26,644 bases of DNA from Seison nebaliae (Eukaryota; Rotifera; Pararotatoria; Seisonacea; Seisonidae), in contig JALJEE010000888.1 of assembly GCA_023231475.1 (NCBI GenBank), positions 1 through 26,644 of the forward strand, written 5' to 3'. This document shows, in pieces, positions 1 to 13,600 of the stretch. Within the stretch, counting starts at the first letter, position 1; the number at the start of each line of letters is the position of its first letter. The notes under the pieces were generated by a model. It did not search any database. It was given only the letters and a program-made list of their open reading frames with translations, and was not told the DNA's origin. The translations under genes were made by a program, and so were the position numbers.

Positions 1-1690
1 TTTACACCTGTAGTACCCAGTCTTAAATAAAAAGTTGGATATCTATTTCGTTCACTTTGTTCCGTATAATTCTCCGAGACGAAACGAGTTAGATACACTG
101 GGCACATAAAGTTCTCCGAAGGAGATCGTTGTACAATTGACGTGTTATGAATTGGTAAAAATTGATTATAATTTGCCATAAACCGATTAGGAAGGACATG
201 CAGCGAACTTGCATTTGAAGTATTATCTGTGGCTCTGCTGCTTCCGATATCCGGCAATTTATTAAAAGCTATTATATCGTTGAACGATTTATTCTTTCCA
301 TTATCCGACCGATGTTCGATGGTAAATGTCATATGGATGACAGGCAATTGAACGTTGGAAAGATAGTTTAGATTGGTAGAATATGAATCGCTGTTGGTAA
401 GCCAGTAAGCTCCGTCGTTAGTCAGTTTGTGTAATCGATATTGTAATAAGAGGTAATGACTACCAATTGGTGGTACGCTGGGAATAATGAGAGTGTCATC
501 CACTTTGTTTCCCGAGTTGCTCATGGAACTCTGCGAGGTGGTATTAATGGACGTGGACGCAGATTTAGGAAATGATCTCGATGTTTGTAACAAGGAAGCG
601 GACTGATTGGATCGAGGAGCTTGATCAATTATTTCCGAAGTAGCCTTATCAAAACTACATCCCCATAAGAATAAACCATAAACGAATAAACCTTCTTTCG
701 GTGGATCTCGTAACTAAAAAAATGAACATCGAAATAATATACAGTAGTAGATTAACATGATCTCGATCTCTTATTGTCATTTCGGTTTGAATACAAATGT
801 CATCACTTCCAACCATTTCATCTCCTTTTGCAACATTTAGTAAATAATTATGTTTGAATACTTCAATTAGACCTAATGGGTTGTGAAATAACCCCAAATT
901 ATAAGCAGGCATTCGTTCCTTCTCCTATTCGAATGAAGAAATTAAGAAAAAGTATATTAACAGAAGGAAACCAATGAATGGCATCGATCGACATGTTGAT
1001 AACGTTGGGCAACGAGAGTAATGAAAGACGAACAAGTGAAATTTAGAGGCAATTCTAGTGGACTGAGTGTCTTCCTCCACCCTTCTGTCAATTCGTTACG
1101 ATAAATCGATTTTGCAATAACCAACAATTCATATGACCACGTTTGACCTGCACAATAAAAATAAGTGATATCTTTCAAATTCTTAGTATGTTTGGTGATA
1201 AAATGCGGTAAGGATTGAATGAAAGACTTGGTAGCATTCTTCATTGAAAGAACATCTCTCAAACATTCCAATTGATTTTTAACTTCGACAACAATATTAG
1301 AAATGAACTGCATTTCGTCATATAACCATCGATCGAACAAAATCGACGAACGGTTTGTAGAAAGCAGTAATTTGTTCATCGAGTTAATATTCCAAATGTT
1401 GTTGGGAAATTTCTGTAATAAAGTCGACGACAAATCACAGATATCTCGTTTAAGAATTTCTTGTTCATAAAAATTAGCAAGAGATGCATTTCTCAACATC
1501 AAGAGAGTCGTGTCTTGTACCGAAGGAACGGATTGTGGTAGTAAAATTCGATGTCGATTATGAATAATAGTTGACGATATATTTTGTGACAAAAGATGAT
1601 TGAATGTTGGAGAATATTGATTCATACAACAATCTAATTTTAGTTGAAAGAATTCCTTATTATGATTCTTCCAAACATCAGTTATTTCAA
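1..1690 (-). other. Dynein C-terminal domain
   Basis: This part spans the end of the 9.3-kb exon and the last two exons (924-757 and 713-1). MPAYNLGLFHNPLGLIEVF corresponds to the G-F-F-N-P-Q-x-F-L-T segment, PPKEGLFVYGLFLWGCSFD to P-P-x-E-G-V-Y-V-x-G-L-x-L-E-G-A-x-W-D, and ENFMCPVYLTRF to Y-x-C-P-V-Y-K-T. A Ser/Thr-rich insertion of about 40 residues follows the second motif. The frame is still open at base 1, and in relatives the protein ends shortly after this point. Confidence 0.85.
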
Positions 1691-4600
1691 GAGATGGATG
1701 TAAATGAACTCCTTCACAGGTATCAATTTCAAATTCATGTTGGCATATATACTGGTGGAGATTATTAATGATATCCATCGATTGCAATTTCATGGTATTG
1801 AACAAGAACGATGGCGAATGGTATCGGAATTTGTTTATTTCAAATTCTTTCTTCAACGAAGAATTACTTAACCAGTAATCGACTATGGAACTTAATATCG
1901 AATTATCAGATTCACAACTATTAAGAGAAGAATATATATTCTTTGCAACAACTTGTCGGAAGAAATCTAATGGAAATTTAAATTCATTTTCATTTGTTGG
2001 TGAATCTTTTTCACTATTCACTTCTGTTTGGTGTTGTTGTTGTTGTTGATTCTTTTCGATCGATTTTATTTGTTGAAGAAGAAGAAAAAATATTTCATCC
2101 AACGATTCCATCGAATTTGTCGCTATTATGGAATTAATAGTGTTCAATTGATGTGAACGATATGCTGCCGTTCCGTAAGCATTTCTTGATTTAATTAACG
2201 AATCAATGATGGAAATATTGTAAATGATCAATAATAATTCTTGAAATTCCATTGATTGATTTGAGAACAATTTTGAAGGAATTTGAAGTAATTCATTCGA
2301 TTCACAATAAATTAAATTCTTCATAATTCCACTAGAATGAGAGATCTTCTTCTCCATTGAATAAGATGGAAGTCGAATGGTAATGAAATTATTTCGAATA
2401 ATTAACTTGTGATGATTATCTGGAATTGCATGGAATATTCCTGACAGGAATATTTGACAATCAAATTTTTTCGTTTCCAATAATTCTAATAGTTGCCAAT
2501 AGAAATGAATTCGATGAAACAGAAAAAATCGATCCGAATTATTATTATCGTTTAACAGATTCTCAATAAAACGATATTGATCAAAGTGGTTTGAATGATG
2601 GACGAAGATTTGGGATTTAAAATTTTTCATGGTTTTTCTTTTATATCTCACGATTGATTCATAATAATCTAATACCATTCGTTCCGTTGAAATGTTCTCA
2701 TAAGACAGGAAGAAAATTTTGTTAATTTTCTTCTCGTCCTTCCCTGCTGTTTCGTTGTCGTCCTTCTCTTGATTATTTATATTCCTTTTATTCGAAGACA
2801 TCAGATCGATTATATTCTTTGGATGAATAATAAAGGGAAATAATCGATCATATTTTACATATTTATCTTTAATGAAAAAATCTGAAACATCGGTAGAACT
2901 CGTTCGGAATAAATGACCTGTTAGAATGACATTAATATACTGTTTCATTAGAGAAAAGAATCGATCTGGACGGATCGATAATAATAGAAGAAATACTTTT
3001 GTCGGATCAAACGTTTTATGAATATTATCTAATCTTTCGAGAAATATTCTCGGATGGACACTTTCATTTTCACAGAGATTTCTCCACAAAGTCTCACGAC
3101 CGTCTTTTGGAAGACGATCGAATGTTTCTGAGAACCAGGGAAATAATCGTGCCATTATTTGGAGATTGACATATTGCTCTTCCATCATCCAATCGAATGG
3201 TTTCTTCGATTGACTATAACGATTATCGATTGAATTCAATTGTCTAATATTTAGATCATCCACAATCGGGTCGGTGATATGATGTCGAATAAAGTCGATT
3301 AAACAATTGACATATTTGCTGAATTTTCTCGTATCGGAACGATGAGATAAATTGTGTTGAATTATTTTCAATTTAATTAAATTCGATTTAACATAAGACT
3401 GATAATTCTCATTAATCATTTTCATCCGGCTAATCAATGACTGTTGTTGTTTCAAGGCATAAGGTGGTGAAATGATGAAATTTATTTCTCCATCGTTCAG
3501 TAAACGATTCTTTTTCTCGATTAATAGACAAAGATAGAATGAAATGAGATAAGCGTCTGATTCACTTACTAAATGAATGAGACGATACCAAAATGTTGAA
3601 GTTAATCGAGAGAGAACATATTGTTCCGAATACTTCTCAGCTGATTCGATACTTTCTCGAAATATTTTATTGAATTGATCCAACGTGAATAATGGTGATG
3701 AATAATGATTAATAGTAGAATAATGGAGGATGGATGTATAACACAGGACTGCTCGTTGTGATGATATGGAAGCGGTTTGATTTTTGAAAGTTTGTCGATA
3801 TTGTTTGATTTTTTCTTCGAATATAAAATAATTTTCAATCGATTCATTTTGTTGTTTTTTCAATTCCGTCACTCTTTTCAACAATTCGATCACTTCACGA
3901 TAAGTTGAACTATTCTCATAAAGTTGAAGATCATTATTGGAGGCATCTTTCGAATTATCGTCAAGAAAAGTTTGATTTTTCAATAGACTTCGTATTTCAT
4001 CACTACTAAGAATGTTGCAGACTTCCTCCAAACAATTCTCATAAGTTTCCGACGATTTAATTTGACTCATTAACAATGCCGCATAATCGTCGAATGATCG
4101 TTGTTTCTCTTCCAACAGATACTCGTTTAAGAAATATGAGAATAAGTCTTCTTCACACAATTGGAAGTTAACGAGATGTGTGATAGTGGAAAGTTGAGTG
4201 TTGATCAAATTCATTTTAGATGAGACATGAAGATATAATCGGAAATCAGGACTACATTCTACATCCAAGTCACCAATTGTACATTTGAATGATTGTCGTT
4301 CAGCAAATACAAATTTTTCCTTACTGGCCAAAGCTGAAATTAGCCGATAGTTTCCCATCAATTGATCAGCATCACAATCGTAAATTATTAATGAGAATCC
4401 TTCGGATAACGACGTTTCTAATTCGTTCGTTAATTCATCAAATCTCACCGTCAATATCTCTTGAACACATTCTCTTCTCAATTTCCCGTCATTATCTGAA
4501 TTTGAAATATTCAATTTATTATTGTTACTATCATCATCAATCGACGAGGTTGTATGTGCAGTGATTCGAGGACCGCATAATTTTCGTTTTTCTATCAATT

Positions 4601-7600
4601 GTTCTTCCAAAATCGATCTTAACCAGTTAACTGAAAATTCAGTTTCATCACAAATACACGTCCACGCATCAGGTATAAGTTTATCGTCGATAATGGAAAC
4701 CATTGTCTCCTTCAGATTTTCCGTTATAATTATATGACGAGAAAGGAAACGTCGCCAAAGATGTTGTGAAATACCAGGGAATGCATTCGAGTCGAGTACA
4801 ATTAATTTTTTGTCTTCATCAATTTCATTAAAACTAATACGATGCCAATTAGCGATGGAATAAAATAAATTATTTTCTTTTCTTTTGAAATAATTTACAT
4901 TCATTGCCGTTCGAATGTTGAATTCATTTAAATTGAAATTATCCGAATCATCCACCTCCTCCAATTCTTTACAAGCAGCAGGTGGTATGTCGATGGTGAA
5001 TAACGGAGAGAAGGAAGCATTCTCAAACAAATATTCACTAAGCGACATATGTTCAAAGAGTTTGAGTGTTGGATAAATCAATATGGAATGTCGATCATCT
5101 TCATTCCTTAACTCCGCCAACTTCATCATAATTTCCGAAATGAATTTTGTTCGATCATTCATATCTAAACATAATCCGTATACGAGGAAAATGGCAGCGA
5201 TTAATGCATTCCATATCGTCGATTGTTTATTTCGGTTATTCTGTAGGAAAATTTTCCAGTTATTCTCATCGTCTTTCACCGATGTTATCAATTTGTCCAA
5301 CGTTTCAATATAAGTCTGACAATACTCGGCATTCTTCTTCAATCTCCATTTCCTAACACAGCAATTATCGAAGATTTTTATCGAATCGCTCAGATCTTGT
5401 TTAACTTCTTCGAACGATTTTTTCTTTTCCCGAATCACTTCCATCAGATATTCTTCGTTCGATAATTTCAATTCTTCGTTTTCATTCTCTTTCATCATTT
5501 TCAATCGATCAATCTCTTCATTGAGAAACTTACTTTTCAATTCTCGTGTTCGTCCGATGGAAAGGAAATTTTCATATCCTCTCTCAAAATCTTTCAATTT
5601 TTCTTCTTTTTCTTTCAATTGTGGAAGGAGTTCGGTATATTCACAGAGACTGATTGCCAATTGGACAAAATGAGCAGCGTCTTCACTCGCATGTCGTGCC
5701 AATGACAAAGAAATGATACCATTATTCATCATCTGACTATGTGTGGATGAAGTGGGAACGCCTGAACCAGCAGTTGTCGTTGTCATGGCAACTGAATGAA
5801 TCGTATTTTGATTTATTGAACTATTCAAATTTGTTCTAGGAGAAGAATTTGTTCCGATCGGTTTTGGTTGGAGAGAATTCTTTTGTCTATTGATAATTTT
5901 CTGTTTATAATTCTCTCGTGGTTCTCTCGCGTCCGTAAATTCTCCCATCGCATTGCGAATGAAATAAACAATAATTTGATTATAAATCTCTATTGAGATT
6001 CCATGTTCTTTCCATTGGATCGATTTAATTTGATTTAAAATTTTATCCGTTTCCAACAAATGATTCTGAAGATTCTTCCAAACCTGTTTCTCCACTCTCT
6101 CACCAGGAACGAGAGAGGTGATTCTATTAACATCGTCAATGAGACGTGATGAAATTGGTTGACCCAATAGACATATTGACATTTCCACAATGTAGCCCAT
6201 GATGACAGGAGGATTATTAAAACTTCGAATTCGTTCAATACATGAACGATCTAATTTGGTTATTGACGAATTGATCAAATTAACTTTCTGATCAATTTTC
6301 GATTGGAATGCACTCAAATGTTTCTCTTGTCCTTTCAACTCTTCCAAATATTTATCGTTTTCTTCTTTCTCATAATTCTTCAACATTTCATCATATTTCT
6401 TTCCCGAACTCACCACTTCTCCATCTTCACTCAAATCCACTTCATCCTCATCATGCAATAAGGGATGAGTCGCTAGCATCAAAAAATCTTCATCAGTAAA
6501 TTCGTCTTCGTTCGAATTAGGATTTTGTTGATTTTCTTTCTGCTGTTCATTCAACAATAATTTCTTTCGAGTTTTCTTTTCTAAATACAATTTCTCCAAT
6601 CGCTTCTCCAAATCAGCTAATTGTCTCTGAATCTTCTCAGTAATCAATACTTTTTTGCGAACGTCATCAAATGCAATTTCTGTATTATTTTTCGCTATAT
6701 CGAACGAATTATATAATTCACTCTTCTTTAACAATAAATTGTCTAATAATTGTCGGGCGGAATTGATGTTGGAAAGTGCGTTGGAAAAATTGGAAATTCG
6801 ACGTTCATATTCATTGGTAAATTTCTGAATCAGATGGACGAATGTCTTGATAAATCTTTGATGCATTCTCTTTGTTACAGGAATGCAAAATCGTTGACGG
6901 AGTTCGTGATTACTCATTTCTTGTAACTTTTGCAATTGACTCTTAAATACTGATGGTTTATATGGAAGATTTGGTAACTGAACTTGTCGATCAATCTTCT
7001 TTAATGTTTGTTTCAATTGGACATTAGGAACTGGTGATTGCGCAGGTGAATTAATTTTTTTCATTTGTTTTTCAATTCGATGATAATTCTTAAGAACAAT
7101 TTTTCCATCATCCTCATCGGCTATTTGGTCATATATGGTCTCTCTCGTATGGAAATCTAGAACTTTATGAATAGAAATTTGTAAATCAGAAATAATTTGA
7201 CTCAACACGTTTTTGAAATGTATTTCATCCAATTTACTTCCAACTTGATCATTCTCATCTTTCTCGTCAGGTTCGATGAGCTTGATAATTTTATTCATCA
7301 TTAAATTCATTGAATAATCAGAGATGGAACGAATATTTTCTTCATTCCAACTCTTATTCCAAATGATGGATGAATGAGTGAGAAATCCTGGGAAAGTAGC
7401 GGAATATTCGTCGAACAATATGTTGTCTTGTCGAATGCAGATGATGATATGAAGGTTAGCGAGAACTTTCTGAACGAAATAATCATAAGAATCATAACTA
7501 AAATACGATTTCTCCATTGAAATCTGAATGGTTTGAATGAGACCGTTTAATTCTTCCGCCGAAAACAATGACGGTACTTGTCCACTTTTGATTAATGAAT

Positions 7601-10600
7601 TTAGAATAGTCAATCGATAATCATCAGACAAATCATCTTCATCAAATATTAGAGCAACTTGTTTATTTTCGATTCCTGTAATTCTCATGACGTTTCGAAT
7701 GAAATCTGCAAATTTTGTTGAATCATTTATCATTTCAGTTTTATCTTTCGATACCTTCGCCGCCAGAGTTGGTAAAGGAAGAATTGTCAATTGTTTCAAT
7801 CGACAAGCGAGAATGGAAATAGAAACTAATTGGTCCGTATCTTCCACATCAACAACAACAACATTATTTTGTTGAATGTTCGAGAGAGATCGATGAATTT
7901 TTATTAACAAATTCAAATTTTCATCAGACAATTCGATGGAAGTAGAAACGCTATCGAAACGATGGAGATTTTTTTGAAGATATTCCCGAATGGATTCAAT
8001 CGAAATAATCGAGAATGCTGTCGGTTCGTCTCCAATATTTATCAATAATTCTTGTTGTTCTTTGTCGTTATTTTCAACGGTTAATAATCGAAGAAAACTG
8101 GTTTGTTCATTTCCGATTAATTCCAATTTTTCGATTTTCTTATCAATTTGAACTTCTTGGGATTGTTTTCGAGATGTCACCGAAACGTTTTGTTCATGAA
8201 TATCTACATTAGTAATCGGTTTAATACCAACATCAATTGGTAAAAGTGTAAAAAATGGTAAATCGAATCGACAGATATCTAATTGAGTAAACGATCGAAT
8301 AAGTTGTTGAATGAAATTTAAATCGTTCTGTCGAATAATTCTATCCGAGAACGTCCGTAATAATTCATGCTGCCAAAATTGTTGAATATTCGATCGATTA
8401 GAACGAACATATTCAGGAAGGAATCTGAACTGATTGAACATCTGATGTAAATGATAATAAGAGAAGGTGTAATGACTGGAAATTCTTAAAAGGTCATTAT
8501 TTGTCAATATTGCTTGAACTCGTTCGAATATTAATTTCGTTCGATTAACTATCAATTGTTTCATGTCTTCGTCGAATGTACAAGAGGAATTGACAGAAAC
8601 TGATAAATTGATAGATCGATTAATCAAATTGTTCAACGAATCACTACAAATATTCATCATCGAAATTGGGAAGAAATGTCGAAGGAATCTTTGGCATTTG
8701 GAGAAGGTTTCTTTAAATTTCTCGAATATTAATTGTGTGTCATTTGTGAAGAATGAAGCGATTGAAATTATCTGGAAATTTTCAATTAATTTCTTATCCA
8801 TATTCTTCTGATCATTCAATGCATACATTTGTTCGATATCGATCAATTGACGAATCCATTCATAAATAGAATTTGTTACATAACTTTCCTTTTCCTGTTT
8901 ATGCTTAATGGATGAGATATCATCGAGTACCCATAACAATTTCTTATTATCTCTCGCACCATAAGTAAAACCTTGACGATGGACAATACAATCTTCCAAA
9001 TATTTTTGAAGATCATTCGCACTACTCAAACCGTTCAATGTAAAATGTCGTCGTTCATATATGGAAAGTGGTAAACGTTTCAATAATTGTTGTACTGTAT
9101 GACTCTTTCCACAACCATGACCACCATAAAGCATGATAGGCAAATTCGCTTTCATTGCCAATTGTAGAAGAAGTTGTGTGCGAATATGCTCCACCGTATT
9201 CAAATGGGAGTAGAAAAATTGAATTGTTTGAACATCATATTGATTCGCAGTAGTTATTGTTGTCGTCATATTTTCCCGGTCATTTTCAATTTCTTCCTGC
9301 ATACGTGACGTCCATGTATCCCATTCGCCACTTTCATCAACGTAATAATCAAAAACATTAATTTCAGAATCATCATCTGGTAACGAAGATGAAAGTTGAC
9401 GCAACATCAACGAGAACTCTTTTTGAACATCTAAACTATTTTCATCATTCTCAATAATCAAATTCTCATCTGGTTTCCAGTTTTCTTTCTCTTTCCCTTC
9501 AATTAAAACTCCCGAACTTTTCTTCGATCTATTATGATTTTGTGCGACACTGTGACGTAAAAGTCGCGCGTTACTCGGCAAGATCGATGAACCAAAAGTC
9601 CATATTAAACAAAAGAAGAATAATCTTTCAACATGCAATTCTCCGTTAATCGATTTATGATTATCGTCCAGTATGGTGGCGAGAAGTTTCAAGAAGAAAT
9701 TAAACTGAGTATTCATCGAAAATAATTGAATAGATTTCCCACAAAATTTCTTGATAAAATCAATCACATTTGGCATAATTTTCCGAAAACAGTTCTCAAG
9801 AACTGTTGCCTCCAGTTTATTCCGAGTCTCTAAGAACATCGGTATAAAATTCCTCCAAGTTAACATATCATTATTAACATAGAGTAAAGCACAACGGGAT
9901 AAGAATGAAGGTGAAATATTATTGAGAATTGCCGTTTCCACAACTATTTTGGTGTTTGGTGCACACACGAACCGTTCTCCATTGAGAGCTTGCAAATAAA
10001 CCGAATTGTCATCTTTTGATTTTTCCGTTTCATCCATTTCATCGTTGATGAACATCTTCTTATTAATTTCCATACATGTTGCAAGTTGTTGGGGCCAATC
10101 TTCGTTTGCAGAATCGTTCGTAGAACCGTCAAACCAGAGCCATGTGTTGCATTGTTTATTTCTCGCATTATCCACCAATTTCAATATATGTCCATTAATT
10201 TTATTTCCTGTGTTTGCCGGTTGATGTCCAAACAAGAAATGAGGAAAGACTTGAGCTTCGGGAAAGATTCTAAAGAAATATTAATAAAGAAAATGTTTTA
10301 CAAGGGAACTTGAATCATTAGAATTGAGAAGAAAATATAAAACATATATAGATATCGCAAATAGGCATGTGATGGATAGCTAAGCTTAAAAGTTCTTAAT
10401 TAAATTGTGCATTTACTATGCATTGCTATAATCTGACTGGTTAATATGTTTTGTAATATTATGCTTTACATAATTCCACTTTTAATCTTTTTTGTAGTCA
10501 GTCTTCGCAGTCAAAGTTGTTAGTTGTACACATTTTATAGTATTATTCACATAATTTATAATTTGAAATTTTTTCTAAAACTAAAAAAGTTGAAAAAAAA

Positions 10601-13600
10601 ACCTTTCAAATTTGAATGATGTACTTTGGAGAATGTCGTTAGGTGTGGAAGTATTATCTGAAACAGATTCATCATCATGGAAATGTTTCGTAATTTTATT
10701 GAGTGCAAGTAACAGTGTTTTAATCAACAAAGATTTCCCACAACCTGCATCTCCAAACACTATGGTGAGAGAGAAGAGTTGTGTTAACTAAATAATCGAG
10801 GAATAAATAAGAGGAACGAAGAATCAAATATAACTTTCTCTAAAATTAAACAATTGTTTATAAATAATTTTGGAAACTGAATCCTGTCATCGTTTTTCAT
10901 TGCAATCTCTTCGAGAATCGTGCTCAGTTTCTCTTTTCTCTTTTCAACTTCACAAGAGACTTTCGTACAACGAAGCGAACGTATATTATCTGATATTTCG
11001 GGGAATATTTCTACTTTTAACGATTCGGTGAAAATGTTGTTAAATATGAAATTCCATTTGTCGATATCGGAAAAACGATGTAATCGAGGACGAATGATAA
11101 TGTCGATCACGGCACCAATTAAATTGATATCGTTCATCAAGTTATTCATCTTCCCATCCATTAGGGTATTCCTACATGATAATTTACTTGTGGTAGTTGA
11201 ATTAACGAAATCCGAATCTTTCCGATCACCGAATGGAGATATTGTACTAATTCTGGATGATGTCTCCATTTTTGATCTAGGAGATTTTGATAGGTATATC
11301 GGAAATTCTTGAGATTTCTTCACATATGAAGACAATTCGATAACATTCAAAAATAATCTCAATGGAATTAATGTTGAACATTCCTTCGATCTATTGAAAA
11401 ATAGGAAATTTAATTTAATTAAATAAATAAAAATATTAAAAATTAAATAAAAAGAACAATTGATTGTTGATGGAATCGATAAAATTGATTAAACGAATTG
11501 TTAAGTTACAGCTGTTACGGAAACCACAGGAGATGAATTTGGAATAAATCAAAAATTTGATATTTGACGATTGAATGGAGATGGTACGGAAGAGTGATTG
11601 AAAATGATTAAAATTTTTATTTTTGTATTGATCAGTTGTTGAAATGAAGATAGCGGTTGATGGAGAGATATGGTCTGGAGGCAATTTATTCAATCGTTCG
11701 AATAACGATTGTTTCCTTCCCTTCTTCATTATGACGTATTCGCTCGTTTGAAACGGAAACTTTTCGACGGAAGATGATCGATGAAGATGAGTATAGGTAT
11801 CATGGATTTCTCTCGATAAGGTTGCTGACATTGATGATGAGAGTAGTTGGACATTATCTAAATGTAGCCAATGTCCATCGGATGAGGTTGCTTTGATTAG
11901 ATTCTCGATGGTTGAATTGGTGATATGTTGAGCGCAATGGAATTTATAATAAAACACAGAAAGTAAATGGGCAACTGTTTGGAGAACATCAGAATCGAAT
12001 GAGTTCGAATCATGATAAAGAAATCCTGGTTTCTTATTATGAATGCATAACAATAAAATATTATTTATAGATCTCTCATTCTGTGCAGACATAATATGGT
12101 CACTTGAACCATCACAACGTTGCAATTCCGTTCCGACATCATAACTGAATGATAACAATTGAAGCGAAATTTTTTCTTTTTGTTTATCATATGTCACTTT
12201 AATATTCTTTTGCCATTCATATTCGCTTATATCGCGGACTCGTTTGTTTATCAATAAATCGATTTGATCACGAGATCGAAGTAAATAATTAAAAATACTA
12301 TCAAATTTCAAACGACGAACTCTTGGCGATTGACTCGTAGAGGAAGAAGATCTGTTGAATTTTGAAGAAGAATTACAAATTTTTTGGAGGATTGAATTAT
12401 ATTTCTTCAAAATGAGTTGCATCGCTTTCCGATCTTTTTTATTCATAACGAGTATTTGTTCAATTTCTTTCGTTAAAATATATTGGAGCGAATAACGAAT
12501 AGTTTGACAGAGAAATCGTTGATTCATTTCTTCCAATTGTCCAACGAACATGAGTGAGTCATTCGTAACACTCTCCTGTCTCACTAGACCGGCAGAACCA
12601 GATCTCGCTCGAACAAATTTGATGGAATTTGAATAATTGTTAGAAATAGTTCGGTTCAATTCATCGTGGCATAATCGAAATAAATGTTCGATTTGTATCT
12701 CTTGTCGTTTATAAGAGATAGCATTACTCAATGGAACAACTTCATTATTGGATGAGATAATAGAGTTGATGGAAGTTTCATAATTCGTTCCCACTTCATC
12801 CTCCACCGAATAGAACGACGTAAATAATTGAGATGTGACATGAGAATTTTGTAAGAAAAATTTCTTTCCGTCATGTTCGAGAGAATTGAAGGAAACAATT
12901 ATTTCCAGAAATTGTTCGTCTGTCAAATAATAGAATCGTGGAAAAACTGATCGTTTATAATAAAGATAATTTTGGAGACTATTCTCACATACTTCACATT
13001 CTTTCATTAGACGACGTAAATCATTCATCAAATTCCGATCAGTCGACAAAATGCATTGGAGTATATTTCGTACATCAGCTGCCTCTCGTTGAATTTTCAT
13101 TAACTGTCGATTAATTGAAATGAATTGTTTCTGCTCTTCATATAATTCTTCATTGATGAGAGACGATTCATTATTCTTTTGGAAAGTTAAAGCGGTTTTC
13201 GCAATTAACGAAATATTTTGAGTAGATTGCGAGAGATTCGTTGACATTCTCATATTGAAGATATTCAACAAATTCTTCCATTTCTTCTGAACTTTTAACC
13301 AGATTTCTATTGAATCGAATATTGTCCGTAATTTTCCCGCCCAAATAGCCACTTGATCACCGAGTGGAGAAACATATTTCGATTTCAACATTTCCGATAA
13401 CAGAATTTGAGAATCATCTAACTCCTCCAGAATTTTGAAGGAATTCTCTTTATTTAAGAATGGAATCGATTTCTTTGATGATTTCGAAACATCGGTTATC
13501 GAATCAGGAACATATGATTCAAATTGAAAAACTTGTTCATTCCATTTCTCGGTGATATGACGGAATAATTCGCTCAACTGATATTCTTTCAACGCTTCGC

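Noticed and set aside
10920-11312. Plus-strand open frame of 130 codons
   Set aside because: It is antisense to the AAA1/AAA2 exon of the dynein, has no recognisable domain, and its composition mirrors the real coding strand.
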